Assembly: GCF_000724485.1 (NCBI RefSeq)
Contig: NZ_CP007739.1
Span: 976,843 to 1,040,842 of the forward strand
Direction of reading: 5' to 3'
DNA length: 64,000 bases
Origin: Bacillus methanolicus MGA3
GTDB taxonomy: Bacteria; Bacillota; Bacilli; Bacillales; Cytobacillaceae
Shown here in pieces: positions 18,190-27,818 of the stretch. Position 1 is the first letter of the stretch; every line of letters starts with the position of its first letter. The position numbers were made by a program, and so were the translations under genes. The notes beneath the pieces are model-generated. The model was not told where the DNA came from. It made no database searches and saw only the letters and a list, made by a program, of their open reading frames with translations.

Positions 18190-19422
18190 TTAGTTCGATT
18201 CTGCCAAACTTTTATCAGAAGGCAGGAAAATAGTAAGTATGCCTAGCAAAGGCAAATAGCCCATAAGGATTATGGTTTTCGTAAGTCCAATGATGTCTGC
18301 CAAATACCCGATCCCAATTGATCCAAGGGCTCCCATTCCAAATGCGAGCCCAACTGTTAATCCCGACATTGTGCCAATTTTTCCGGGTACAAGCTCTTGA
18401 GCATATACGACTGTAACTGAAAAACTGGACATCAAAATAAAACCGCTTATTGTCAGCAATATAAAAGCTGCTACTGGCGGAACATGCGGAATTAGTATCG
18501 AGAGCGGAGCCGCCGCAATCATGGATAGAAGAATAATCGTTTTCTTTCCGTATCTGTCTGAAAGCGGGCCTCCTAAAAATGTTCCTGCAGCTCCGGCAAT
18601 AAGAAAGGCAAATAAAAACAGCTGTGACATCTTAATCGAGATTGAATATTTGTGTATTGCATAAAAAGCATAAAAATTAGTCATGCTTGCAATGTACCAT
18701 GACCGGGCAAAAATCAAAAATAAGATCAAAGTAAGAGCAAACCAGACAGATCTTCTGCTTTTTCTTCCATCAATTGAAGAAGATGGCTTCTTTTTAGATG
18801 AAATGGTTTTTTCAAACTTTAATTTAAAAGAGTACCAGTTTGCTATATAAATCAATAACCCTACCGCAACAGCGGCAACAAGGGTAAACCAAGCAGCTCC
18901 AATTTGTCCGAGTGGGACAAGGACCACTGCTGTAATAAGCGGTGCGAGTGCCTGTCCTGAATTCCCGCCAACCTGATAGATGGACTGGGCTAAACCACGA
19001 CGTGGCCCGGCTGCCATATAGGCAACTCTTGATCCTTCAGGATGAAAAACAGCTGACCCGAGCCCTATAAGCAAAACAGAAATAACAATAATCTCAAATC
19101 TTGGGGCAAGAGCAAGTCCGAGAATTCCAAACAATGTAAAGGTTAATCCTATTGGCAAGGCATAAGGCTTTGGTTTTTTATCTGTATACATACCTACTAC
19201 AGGCTGCATAATGGAAGATACCATATTTAATGAAAATGCAATGAAACCTAATTGTGTATAGGAAAGCCTCATCGATTTTCCAAGTACGGGGAACATTGCT
19301 GGTACGACGGCCTGTAACGAATCGTTCAGCAAATGGCATAAGCCGATAATCAATAATATTTTAAAAGAAGTAGTACCTTGCCCCTTTGAAATCGGACTTG
19401 CCGCTGCAGTTAATTGGCTCAT
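18190..19422 (-). CDS. MFS transporter, fosmidomycin-resistance (Fsr) type
   Basis: A 410-residue, 12-helix transporter. The N-terminal GHLLNDSLQAVVPAMFPVL is the signature of the Fsr-like MFS subfamily. DKKPKPYALP after TM2 and GGPLSDRYGKK after TM8 are the MFS loop motifs. Fsr proteins export fosmidomycin in E. coli; the natural substrate here is unknown. Its ATG overlaps the stop of the upstream KinD-like kinase gene (TAATG), so the two are translated together, an arrangement not seen for B. subtilis kinD. Confidence 0.9.
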   Translation of the reverse strand: MSQLTAAASPISKGQGTTSFKILLIIGLCHLLNDSLQAVVPAMFPVLGKSMRLSYTQLGFIAFSLNMVSSIMQPVVGMYTDKKPKPYALPIGLTFTLFGILGLALAPRFEIIVISVLLIGLGSAVFHPEGSRVAYMAAGPRRGLAQSIYQVGGNSGQALAPLITAVVLVPLGQIGAAWFTLVAAVAVGLLIYIANWYSFKLKFEKTISSKKKPSSSIDGRKSRRSVWFALTLILFLIFARSWYIASMTNFYAFYAIHKYSISIKMSQLFLFAFLIAGAAGTFLGGPLSDRYGKKTIILLSMIAAAPLSILIPHVPPVAAFILLTISGFILMSSFSVTVVYAQELVPGKIGTMSGLTVGLAFGMGALGSIGIGYLADIIGLTKTIILMGYLPLLGILTIFLPSDKSLAESN

Positions 19423-20996
19423 TATTTTGTCTCCTTTCGGCCAAGCATCATACCCGGTTTTTTTACCGTAGGCCGTGCCCTGCTAATCTTGTTTTCTATT
19501 GAAATATCAAGCGGCAAGGAAATGACCGCTTTAGTACCTTGTTGTTTATTGCTTATGATCTGAATTGTTCCACCAAAGGATTCAACAATTCGTTTGCATA
19601 TGACGAGTCCCAACCCGGTTCCAGTATCTTTTGAGGTATAAAAAGGGTCAAAAATCTTTGAGAGCTCTTCCTCTGCAATTCCTGTCCCTGTATCCGTTAC
19701 TTCGATTATGCATGATCGATTGTCTTTTTTTAATTCAACTTTTAGGATTCCGCCGTCCGGCATCGATTCAAATGCATTTTTTGTTAAATTTAGTACAACC
19801 TGTTTTATTTGGTCATTTGTACATTTTACTAGTACAGGCTCTGGAGGAAGCAAACAATAATATTTGACGTTATATAGATTTGCTTCTGATAAAATAAGCG
19901 GATTAAGCTCAATAAATATATTTCGCAAATCTAAAACTTCTAATATTTGTGCAGCTGGCTTTCCAAGAATAAGAAATTCACTGACGATTTCATTGATCCG
20001 TTTGATCTCTTTATTAATAACTGAAAAAAAATACTGGTCTTCTTCGTCTTTGTATTTTTCACTCAATAGCTGAATTAGTCCTTTTATTCCTGTAAGCGGA
20101 TTTCTGATTTCATGGGCAGTGCTAGCAGCCAAAGTTCCGACAAGTTCCAGCTTTTGAGCTTCAATTTGCGCTTTTTCCTTTGTTACCCGCCTTTTTAATA
20201 AAACATATTTAATCAGCAAAAATAAAATATGGAACAAAATAAGAATACGAATCAAAAATTCGACCATCTTAGGCAATAAATCAGATAGTTGAAAATCCTT
20301 AATTTCTACTTTAATACTCCATGGCAAAAGCTCGAGCGGTACGACTACCCATTGCTTAGTTTTCAGTGTCGAAGTATCGGTCACATTAATATTTATTATC
20401 GATTTATCATTGGAGTTTACTATGTAAAGCTTTGTATCCGGTGTAAGCTCCTTCATAATATTTTGGATATAATCGATGCGGAGATAGGCGACCAATATTG
20501 AACGAATGTCTCTTTTATCAGACATGACGGGCATTGCTAATCCTATTACTTTTTGTCCATTGCCGAGAATTTCAGGATGATCAGAAATGATCGTATCTTT
20601 TGTTACGATAGCGGTATTGATGTAGTCATGCTCAGATAAATCCGCATCGGATAAAAAGTCGTTTGACCCTGAGATGACTTTTCCAGTTCGATCAAGCAAA
20701 TAAAGACCTCCATAACGAGGATCTCTTTGTTGTGTTTTCTGAAGAAGGGCTGCAAGATTTTCTGGATATTGCCGAGAATTTTCTAACAGAATTGAAATAA
20801 TTTCAAGACTTGTAACTGTTTCAGTTATTAATTGGTCCCAGCTCTTTTGATGAATGGAGGCGACCCATTTTGAGTGATTTTTTCTTTGTTGGAAATCTTC
20901 CTCCAGAAGATGATGAATGTGATAAAATGAACCTGCAAGTGCAGGAATAATAACAATAATAAGGTAAATGAAAAAACTGTTCTTGAGTTTGCCCAT
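19422..20996 (-). CDS. kinD: membrane sensor histidine kinase, KinD-like
   Basis: A 524-residue kinase. TM1 (about 8-26) and TM2 (about 245-268) enclose an extracellular double-Cache-type sensor of about 220 residues. HisKA follows with phospho-acceptor His295 in TAHEIRNPLTGIKG, then HATPase with NLTKNAFESMPDGG, DTGTGI and GTGLGL. The H-box is of the phosphorelay class. In B. subtilis KinD senses through a dCache domain and feeds Spo0F/Spo0A in biofilm and sporulation decisions, and its gene lies next to mhqR as here. The C-terminus has an extra basic tail. The Shine-Dalgarno sequence at the start is weak. Confidence 0.85.
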   Translation of the reverse strand: MGKLKNSFFIYLIIVIIPALAGSFYHIHHLLEEDFQQRKNHSKWVASIHQKSWDQLITETVTSLEIISILLENSRQYPENLAALLQKTQQRDPRYGGLYLLDRTGKVISGSNDFLSDADLSEHDYINTAIVTKDTIISDHPEILGNGQKVIGLAMPVMSDKRDIRSILVAYLRIDYIQNIMKELTPDTKLYIVNSNDKSIININVTDTSTLKTKQWVVVPLELLPWSIKVEIKDFQLSDLLPKMVEFLIRILILFHILFLLIKYVLLKRRVTKEKAQIEAQKLELVGTLAASTAHEIRNPLTGIKGLIQLLSEKYKDEEDQYFFSVINKEIKRINEIVSEFLILGKPAAQILEVLDLRNIFIELNPLILSEANLYNVKYYCLLPPEPVLVKCTNDQIKQVVLNLTKNAFESMPDGGILKVELKKDNRSCIIEVTDTGTGIAEEELSKIFDPFYTSKDTGTGLGLVICKRIVESFGGTIQIISNKQQGTKAVISLPLDISIENKISRARPTVKKPGMMLGRKETK

Positions 20997-21126
20997 AAGA
21001 TAACCTCAAATACAAATTCCAAACATCCTTTATTATAACATAATTTTGCAGCAGCAGAGTTTACACATACAATTTGGATAAAAAATAGACTAAACTTAAA
21101 TTATAGAACTCAATCAGATGACGTAA

Positions 21127-21155
21127 TTGACAAAAATTCTCAGTTTCTTTATAAT
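21127..21155 (+). promoter_or_regulatory. sigma-A promoter of mhqR
   Basis: A perfect TTGACA (21127-21132) and a perfect TATAAT (21150-21155) are separated by 17 bp, 35 bp before the start codon. Confidence 0.8.
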
Positions 21156-21190
21156 TAATTGATACGAATATGAAAAAAGGAAGATTTCAA

Positions 21191-21631
21191 ATGAGTTCAG
21201 AAAGTGTTAGTCAATCCTTAAAATTATTTATTGTTCTTTCTAGGGCTTATAAAGCGATTGATGAACAAGTTAGTAAATTTATTCAAGCAAATGGATTGAA
21301 TCCGACTGAATTTGCCGTTCTTGAATTACTTTATCATAAAGGGAAACAGCCGTTGCAGCAAATTGGTAATAAGATTTTGCTGGCAAGCGGGAGTATCACA
21401 TATGTTGTTGACAAATTAGAGCAGAAAGAGCTATTGGTTCGCGCCGCCTGTCCGGATGATCGAAGAGTGACATATGCTCAAATCACTGAAAAAGGAAAAT
21501 CGTTTATTGAAAGTATTTTTCCGGAACATGAACAAAATATCCATCAATTAATGAGCCATCTTACAGAAGAAGAAAAAGAAACGGCCATTCATTTGTTAAA
21601 AAAGCTCGGATTATCCGTACGCAAATATTAG
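21191..21631 (+). CDS. mhqR: MarR-family repressor, MhqR-like
   Basis: A 146-residue winged-helix protein. RAYKAIDEQVSKFIQ and NPTEFAVLELLYHKGKQP match MhqR closely, and the recognition region SGSITYVVDKLEQK and wing DDRRVTYAQITEKG follow. MhqR represses quinone and azo-compound detoxification genes in B. subtilis. The start at 21191 is chosen over 21170 because AAAGGAAG then serves as binding site. In B. subtilis it is also beside kinD. No azoreductase or dioxygenase gene is adjacent, so targets must lie elsewhere. Confidence 0.85.
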   Translation: MSSESVSQSLKLFIVLSRAYKAIDEQVSKFIQANGLNPTEFAVLELLYHKGKQPLQQIGNKILLASGSITYVVDKLEQKELLVRAACPDDRRVTYAQITEKGKSFIESIFPEHEQNIHQLMSHLTEEEKETAIHLLKKLGLSVRKY

Positions 21632-21634
21632 CGC

Positions 21635-21657
21635 GGTCCAATTTTGGACTTTTTTTA
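21635..21657 (+). terminator. terminator of mhqR
   Basis: GGTCCA and TGGAC form a short stem with an AATT loop, followed by seven Ts. Confidence 0.7.
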
Positions 21658-21761
21658 TTTGAATTTAGGTAATGACCGATTTTAAAAGAATAAAAGAAAA
21701 TTGCTAGTGCTTGACGAATTGTTTATTTTGTTTTTTCAATTTTTTTCTTAGGGAGGAAATA

Positions 21762-23456
21762 ATGAGATTTGAAGAATATATATATACCCGGCCTGATGTT
21801 GAAAAAGCAAAGAAATCGTTTCAATCTGCAATTGAAAAGTTTCAATCCTCTTCATCAGTTGAACAGCAATTAGAAGCAATGAACGAGATTAATAAAATTC
21901 GCAATCATATTAGCACGATGTTTAACCTTTGCTATATTAGGCACTCCATTAATACGAACGATGAATTTTATAAAAATGAACAGGATTACATGGATGAGAT
22001 TCAACCTGTAGTTGAAGGGCTTGTAACGAAATACTATGAGGCCCTTGTTCAATCTCCGTTCCGCAAAGAACTCGAAAAAAAATTGGGAAGTCAGTTATTT
22101 GCATTGGCAGAGGCGCAACTTAAAACTTTCTCTCCAGAAATTGTTCCTCTTTTGCAAAAAGAGAATAAACTGTCAACCGAATATACGAAATTACTAGCAT
22201 CTGCCAAAATCTTTTTCGAAGGCGAGGAACGGACTCTTGCACAATTGGAGCCGTTTACGGAATCAACGGACCGCAAGATGAGAAAAAAAGCGAGTGAAGC
22301 CAAGTTTGGTTTTTTAGCTGAAAATGAGGAAACGTTGGATCGAATCTATGATGATCTTGTAAAAGTTCGGACAGAAATTGCCAAAAAACTCGGGTATAAA
22401 AACTTTGTAGAACTCGGCTATTACCGTATGTACCGTACGGATTATAATGCTGAAATGGTTGCCAATTTCCGGAAGCAGGTTGAAGAGTTTATCGTTCCAA
22501 TTGCCACAAAACTAAAAGAACGCCAGCGTGAGAGAATTGGAGTAGAAAAGCTAAAGTATTATGATGAAGGGTTTAACTTTAAGACCGGAAATCCTACACC
22601 TAAAGGAAGCCCTGAATGGATCATCGAAAATGGTCAAAAGATGTATGATGAACTTTCAAAAGAAACAGGAGAGTTTTTTCGCTATATGCGAGAAAACGGC
22701 TTAATGGATCTTGTTGCAAAAAAAGGAAAAGCGGGCGGAGGCTATTGTACATTTATTGAAGATTATAAATCTCCGTTTATTTTTTCAAACTTTAATGGAA
22801 CTTCAGGGGATATAAATGTATTAACACATGAAGCCGGTCATGCCTTCCAAGTTTATTCAAGCAGACACTTTGATATTCCTGAATATTATTGGCCAACGTA
22901 CGAAGCTGCGGAAATTCATTCAATGAGCATGGAATTTTTCACTTGGCCATGGATGGAGTTATTTTTTAAAGAAGATACAGAAAAATATAAGTTTGCTCAT
23001 TTAAGTTCAGCATTATTATTCCTTCCTTACGGGGTATCAGTTGACGAATTTCAGCACTGGGTTTATGAAAATCCAGAAGCGACTCCAAAAGAAAGAAAGC
23101 AGGCTTGGAGAGAAATCGAAAAGAAATATTTGCCGCATAAAGATTATGATGGAAATGAGTATCTTGAAAACGGAGGATTTTGGCAGCGTCAAGGTCATAT
23201 TTACAATTCTCCATTTTATTATATTGATTACACACTTGCACAAATTTGTGCATTCCAGTTCTGGAAACGGTCTAGGGAAAATCGGGAAGAAGCTTGGCAC
23301 GATTATGTAAATCTTTGTAAACTGGGAGGAAGCCTTCCTTTTATTGAACTCGTAAAAAGAGCCAACTTAATTTCACCATTTGAGGATGGCTGTGTTCAAT
23401 CCGTCGTTGGCGAAATCGAAAATTGGCTTAATTCCATTTACGATAAATATTTATAA
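21762..23456 (+). CDS. M3-family oligoendopeptidase
   Basis: A 564-residue zinc metallopeptidase of the M3 (PepF-like) family that cleaves short cytoplasmic peptides. The zinc motif is HEAGH (His356-His360) in VLTHEAGHAFQVYS, with the downstream glutamate ligand in AAEIHSMSMEFF. The length fits the TIGR02289-type Bacillus group. The ATG at 21762 follows AGGGAGG; an upstream start at 21711 would add a hydrophobic run with no binding site. The gene converges on clpE, but a group IIC intron now separates them. Confidence 0.92.
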   Translation: MRFEEYIYTRPDVEKAKKSFQSAIEKFQSSSSVEQQLEAMNEINKIRNHISTMFNLCYIRHSINTNDEFYKNEQDYMDEIQPVVEGLVTKYYEALVQSPFRKELEKKLGSQLFALAEAQLKTFSPEIVPLLQKENKLSTEYTKLLASAKIFFEGEERTLAQLEPFTESTDRKMRKKASEAKFGFLAENEETLDRIYDDLVKVRTEIAKKLGYKNFVELGYYRMYRTDYNAEMVANFRKQVEEFIVPIATKLKERQRERIGVEKLKYYDEGFNFKTGNPTPKGSPEWIIENGQKMYDELSKETGEFFRYMRENGLMDLVAKKGKAGGGYCTFIEDYKSPFIFSNFNGTSGDINVLTHEAGHAFQVYSSRHFDIPEYYWPTYEAAEIHSMSMEFFTWPWMELFFKEDTEKYKFAHLSSALLFLPYGVSVDEFQHWVYENPEATPKERKQAWREIEKKYLPHKDYDGNEYLENGGFWQRQGHIYNSPFYYIDYTLAQICAFQFWKRSRENREEAWHDYVNLCKLGGSLPFIELVKRANLISPFEDGCVQSVVGEIENWLNSIYDKYL

Positions 23457-23486
23457 AAAAATCCCGGTTGCCCGGGATTTTTTTAT
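23456..23486. terminator. terminator of the M3 peptidase gene; target of the intron
   Basis: AAATCCCGG and CCGGGATTT form a stem followed by a T run. The intron begins about 6 bp further on, the usual arrangement for group IIC introns. Confidence 0.85.
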
Positions 23487-23962
23487 TATTTGTGCGCCCG
23501 GCATGGGTGTAATCTATAGGGTGCAAGTCCCGAGCTGTGAAGGCAGAAGTAGCAGTTAGCATAACGCAAGGGTGTCCGTGGTAACGCGGAATCTGAAGGA
23601 AGCGGACGGCAAACTTCCGGTCTGAGGAATACGAACTTCATATAAGGCTAGGTATCACTGGGTGAGTTTGCAAAACAAAACAAAGCCCTTTCTGCCGAAG
23701 GTGATACAGAGTAAATGAAGCAGATAGATGGAAGGAAAGATTACACTCTTACCCGGGGAGATCTGACTGGCACGCCAAGTAATCTTGGTAACCTATCTAG
23801 CGATAGATAGCTGAGCAGTCAGAAGTCAGCAGAGGTCATAGTACTCTTTCGAGCTCGAGACGAAAGAGGAAGGACCGAACAATTAAGGAGAACGAAACAC
23901 TACGCGTTCATCTTCTGTGTTGAAGCAGACAATCCGGCAGGACTTACTTGAAGGAGGAAGTG

Positions 23963-25303
23963 GTGAATCCCACGGGGGACTTCAAGAGGGTGGAGCAGAA
24001 GATGGCACAAATAGAGGGATTCGTTCACGTGGAGAGGATATCTATGTTGATGGAACTGATTTTGTCACGGGAAAATCTCCTAACGGCATTAAAACGAGTT
24101 GAACAGAATAAAGGAAGTCACGGAGTAGATGGCATGCCCGCAAAAGACCTACGGAGACACCTCTATGAAAACTGGGACTCCATTCGACAGTCGTTAAGAG
24201 AGGGAACCTACAAACCCTTACCCGTTCGTCGAGTTGAAATCCCGAAACCGAACGGCGGAGTAAGACTTCTAGGTATCCCCACCGTGACTGATCGTTTCAT
24301 TCAACAAGCGATCGCCCAAGTGTTAACGAGAATCTTCGATCCGACCTTCTCTGAACATAGCTACGGCTTTCGCCCAAGCCGCAGATGACATGAGGCGGTC
24401 AGGAAAGCAAAGGGCTATATCAAAGAAGGATATCGCTGGGTGGTCGATATAGACTTAGAGAAATTCTTTGACAAGGTGAACCACGACAAACTGATGGGGA
24501 TCTTGGCGAAAACGATCGAAGATCGGATTTTACTTAAGTTAATCCGCCGGTATCTTCAATCAGGCGTGATGATAAATGGAGTGGTAATGGAAACAGACAT
24601 GGGAACGCCACAAGGTGGACCGCTTAGTCCACTATTATCAAACATCATGCTTCACGAGTTGGACAAGGAACTTGAGAAACGTGGACATAAATTTGTACGG
24701 TACGCGGATGACTGTAATATCTACGTGAAAACAAAGAAAGCAGGAATTCGTGTCATGAACTCCATTACTAACTTTATCGAGAAGGAATTAAAGCTCAAGG
24801 TAAATAAAGAGAAATCGGCGGTAGACCGTCCTTGGAAACGGAAGTTTCTCGGTTTTAGCTTTACACCAAACAAAACACCCAAGATACGGATGGCGAAAGA
24901 AAGTGTGAAACGATTCAAGAACAAGATCCGTGAAATCACATCCAGATCCAAACCGTATCGAATGGAGGAAAGAATTGAGAAACTGAACATGTACCTAATG
25001 GGATGGTGTGGATATTTTGCCTTGGCAGATACACCAAGCAAGTTCAAAGAATTTGATGAATGGATAAGACGAAGACTTCGAATGTGTTTATGGAAAGAGT
25101 GGAAAACGCCTAAAACAAGAATTCGGAAACTTAGAGCATTAGGTGTTCCAAGTCATAAAGCAATCGAGTGGGGCAATACACGCAAGAAATACTGGCGGAT
25201 TGCCTGCAGTCCCATTCTACACAAAACCCTCGATAACTCCTACTGGAGTCAACAAGGGTTAAGAAGTCTATTCGAGAGATATCATTTTCTACGTCATACT
25301 TAA
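23963..25303 (+). pseudogene. group II intron reverse transcriptase/maturase with a nonsense codon
   Basis: An LtrA-like protein of the class C type: RT domains, the YADD catalytic motif in FVRYADDCN, a maturase domain around MGWCGYFALADTPSKF, and no C-terminal endonuclease domain. An in-frame TGA at 24386-24388 follows YGFRPSRR, where relatives usually have a Cys or Ser codon before His; a TGC-to-TGA change explains it. Both halves are in the same frame, so this is a single point mutation. The GTG at 23963, with AAGGAGG before it, is the likely start. The ribozyme might still be served by a maturase from elsewhere. Confidence 0.9.
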
Positions 25304-25304
25304 T

Positions 25305-25341
25305 TGAACCGCCGTATACCGAACGGTACGTACGGTGGTGT
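25305..25341 (+). ncRNA. group II intron domain V
   Basis: ACCGCCGTA pairs with TACGGTGGT, with a CG bulge and a GAAC-type tetraloop. CGC replaces the AGC triad of other classes, as in group IIC. Confidence 0.88.
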
Positions 25342-25368
25342 GAGAGGTCGGGGGTTAGTCACCCCCTC

Positions 25369-27531
25369 CTACTCGATTGCTGATACGACAATCTCGCCAT
25401 TTTGTAGCACTGCTTTCAATTCTTTGACATCAGGCTGATCCAATACAAAATCAGCAATTTTGTCTTCTAATTGTTCTTGAATGACACGGCGAAGCGGGCG
25501 TGCACCGAATTCTGGAACATATCCGAGTTCTACAAGCTTTTCTTTCACTTCAAGTGATATTTCAAGTTTGAGGCCTTGTTCTTCCAATGTTTCATTTAAT
25601 TCATTGAGCATTAAGTCTACAATTTTTAAAAGATCCTCTTTTTCAAGAGATTTAAACTCAATAATGCTGTCAAAGCGGTTTAAGAATTCAGGCTTAAAGA
25701 AGCTGCCAAGTGAATCCAGGATACTTGTTTCTTTTATAGCATCACTTTTATCAAATCCCACTTTAATGGTTTTATGACCAACGCCGGCATTACTTGTCAT
25801 AATTATGACTGTATCTTTAAAGCTGACTGTCCTGCCTTGGCTGTCTGTTAAACGACCGTCCTCAAGAATTTGCAGAAACATGTGTTGAACATCCGGATGG
25901 GCTTTTTCAATTTCATCGAGCAAAATAATGCTGTATGGATTGCGGCGCACTTTTTCTGTCAGTTGTCCAGCTTCTTCATGGCCTACATATCCAGGCGGAG
26001 AGCCGATGATTTTAGATACACTGTGCTTTTCCATATATTCGCTCATATCAAGGCGAATCATGGCATCTTTTGTGCCAAACAGTTCTTCAGCCAAGGCTTT
26101 TGTCAATTCTGTTTTACCGACTCCAGTCGGGCCAACAAACAAGAAGGATCCGATCGGACGGTTTTTTGACTTGAGACCTGCACGGCTGCGGCGGATTGCT
26201 TTCGCAACTTTCCTTACAGCTTCCTCTTGGCCGATCACTTTAGCTGCAAGGTTTGTTTCAAGATTTTTCATCTTTTCTTGTTCATCTTCCTGGAGTTTTC
26301 CGACAGGAATTCCGGTTTTCTTTTCGATAATTTCTTGAATGTGTTGTACGGTAATTTCTGGGCGGTTTGTTCCATGTTGATCATTTAACAATTTTTCTAG
26401 CTTTGCTTCTTCATCGCGAAGAGCAGCAGCTTTTTCGAAGTTTTCTTCTCTTATAGCCACTTCTTTTTCTTTCGAAATTTCACTTAGGCGTTTCTCGATT
26501 TGTTCTCTATCTGCATTTCCTGATAATAAATTCATCTTTGAACCGGCTTCGTCCATTAAATCAATGGCTTTGTCTGGAAGGAAGCGGTCTTGGATATAAC
26601 GATGTGACAAATTCACACACGCCCTAATTGCTTCATCGGTGTATTTCACTTCATGATAATCCTCATATTTTGACTGAATGCCCTTCAGGATTTCATAAGT
26701 TTTTTCAAGTGATGGTTCGAGTACTTGCACTGGCTGGAATCGGCGTTCTAACGCAGGATCCTTTTCAATTTGGCGGTACTCTTTCAATGTTGTTGCTCCG
26801 ACTACCTGCAATTCGCCGCGGGCTAGAGCTGGTTTTAAAATATTTCCTGCGTCCATAGAACCTTCTGCAGAACCGGCCCCAACCAATAGATGGATTTCAT
26901 CAATAAATAAAATAATATTTTTTCGTGCTTGCAATTCGGAAATCAGCCGTTTCATTCTCTCTTCGAATTGACCGCGAATTCCTGTATTGGCAACAAGTGA
27001 TGCGACATCAAGCAAATACACTTCTTTGTTAAGAAGTTTGGCTGGCACTTTTCCTTCTGCAATTCTTAATGCAAGGCCTTCAACTACAGCTGTTTTTCCG
27101 ACACCCGGTTCACCGATTAAAACCGGATTGTTTTTATTTCGGCGATTCAATATTTCAATAACTCGGTCTACTTCCTCCTCACGACCAATTACTGGATCTA
27201 TAAGTCCGGCTTTGGCCAGTTGAGTTAAGTTACGGCCAAATTGGTCGATAAAACCGCCGCCCCTGTGGCCTTGCTGGACTTGAGCTCCGTTTATTTCACT
27301 CATTCCACTCATTTCATTAGCTGGAAAGGCTGAAAATTGTTTAAATAAGTCCTCAAAAGAAGATGGATTAAAGCCTGAAAAACCGAACATCGAAGGACCA
27401 AAAGCAGCGCCTAATTTTGATCTTTCTTTACGGTAACACTCGTCGCAAAGATGATAATGCTGTTTGTTGCCATTAATATTTATGTTCAATTCAATCACAG
27501 CTTGATTGTTATGACATTTTTGGCAAAGCAT
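25369..27531 (-). CDS. clpE: ATP-dependent Clp protease ATP-binding subunit ClpE
   Basis: A 720-residue Hsp100 unfoldase. The N-terminal zinc finger has Cys3, Cys6, Cys29 and Cys32. The first AAA+ domain has Walker [10 protein letters not shown] (140-147); a UVR-like middle domain contains the EEAKLEKLL helix; the second AAA+ domain has [10 protein letters not shown] and the [12 protein letters not shown] block. It feeds heat- and stress-damaged proteins to ClpP and helps remove CtsR. The start at 27531 follows AGGAGG. Transcription is governed by CtsR through a duplicated promoter. The last two codons and the stop fall within the 3' end of the adjacent intron, so the original C-terminus has probably been altered slightly. 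Confidence 0.96.
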   Translation of the reverse strand: MLCQKCHNNQAVIELNININGNKQHYHLCDECYRKERSKLGAAFGPSMFGFSGFNPSSFEDLFKQFSAFPANEMSGMSEINGAQVQQGHRGGGFIDQFGRNLTQLAKAGLIDPVIGREEEVDRVIEILNRRNKNNPVLIGEPGVGKTAVVEGLALRIAEGKVPAKLLNKEVYLLDVASLVANTGIRGQFEERMKRLISELQARKNIILFIDEIHLLVGAGSAEGSMDAGNILKPALARGELQVVGATTLKEYRQIEKDPALERRFQPVQVLEPSLEKTYEILKGIQSKYEDYHEVKYTDEAIRACVNLSHRYIQDRFLPDKAIDLMDEAGSKMNLLSGNADREQIEKRLSEISKEKEVAIREENFEKAAALRDEEAKLEKLLNDQHGTNRPEITVQHIQEIIEKKTGIPVGKLQEDEQEKMKNLETNLAAKVIGQEEAVRKVAKAIRRSRAGLKSKNRPIGSFLFVGPTGVGKTELTKALAEELFGTKDAMIRLDMSEYMEKHSVSKIIGSPPGYVGHEEAGQLTEKVRRNPYSIILLDEIEKAHPDVQHMFLQILEDGRLTDSQGRTVSFKDTVIIMTSNAGVGHKTIKVGFDKSDAIKETSILDSLGSFFKPEFLNRFDSIIEFKSLEKEDLLKIVDLMLNELNETLEEQGLKLEISLEVKEKLVELGYVPEFGARPLRRVIQEQLEDKIADFVLDQPDVKELKAVLQNGEIVVSAIE

Positions 27532-27549
27532 TTGGATTCCTCCTTTGAC

Positions 27550-27607
27550 TTTGACTATATTTGACTTTATTTATCTTTATTATACTTTGACCTTTTTTGA
27601 CGTTCAA
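27550..27607 (-). promoter_or_regulatory. clpE proximal promoter with two CtsR boxes
   Basis: On the minus strand TTGAAC (27607-27602) and TATAAT (27584-27579) are 17 bp apart. One CtsR box, two GTCAAA heptamers with a 3-bp spacer, fills the promoter spacer (27602-27586). A second, AGTCAAATATAGTCAAA, lies at 27566-27550 over the transcript start. Confidence 0.85.
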
Positions 27608-27665
27608 GTATTTTGTTTTTGAAACCTTGTTCAAATTTGATAGAAGCTATACTCCTATTTTTGAC

Positions 27666-27723
27666 TTTGACTATATTTGACTATTTGTAATACAAGTATA
27701 CTTTGACCTTTTCTGACTTTCAA
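27666..27723 (-). promoter_or_regulatory. clpE distal promoter, a duplicate of the proximal one
   Basis: TTGAAA (27723-27718) and TATACT (27700-27695) are 17 bp apart. CtsR boxes lie at 27718-27702 and 27682-27666. The unit repeats the proximal promoter at a distance of 116 bp. Confidence 0.82.
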
Positions 27724-27818
27724 GTATTTTGCTTATAGTATTTATTCCATCACATTGAAAAAGCTCGTCTTTCTTTGTCCACTTATTCATATATATGGAC
27801 TAGGGAGGGGAGACATAA

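Larger units (their letters stand above)
23492..25376 (+). mobile_element. group IIC intron (Oceanobacillus iheyensis-type)
   Basis: The 5' end GTGCGCCCGGCATGGGTG and the following domain I blocks (GTGAAGGCAGAAGTAGCAG, AAGGAAGCGGACGGCAAAC, AAGGCTAGGTATCA) match the O. iheyensis group IIC ribozyme as I remember it. Domain V near the 3' end is essentially identical, with the CGC catalytic triad expected of class C. The 3' end is placed at ...ACTCGAT by family; it could be a few bases different. The intron lies just past a rho-independent terminator. The intron's maturase/reverse transcriptase is interrupted. Confidence 0.9.

Noticed and set aside
23492-25376. Retron or DGR as an explanation of the reverse transcriptase
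   Set aside because: The ribozyme 5' end, domain V and the maturase domain identify a group IIC intron; no msr/msd or variable repeat is present.
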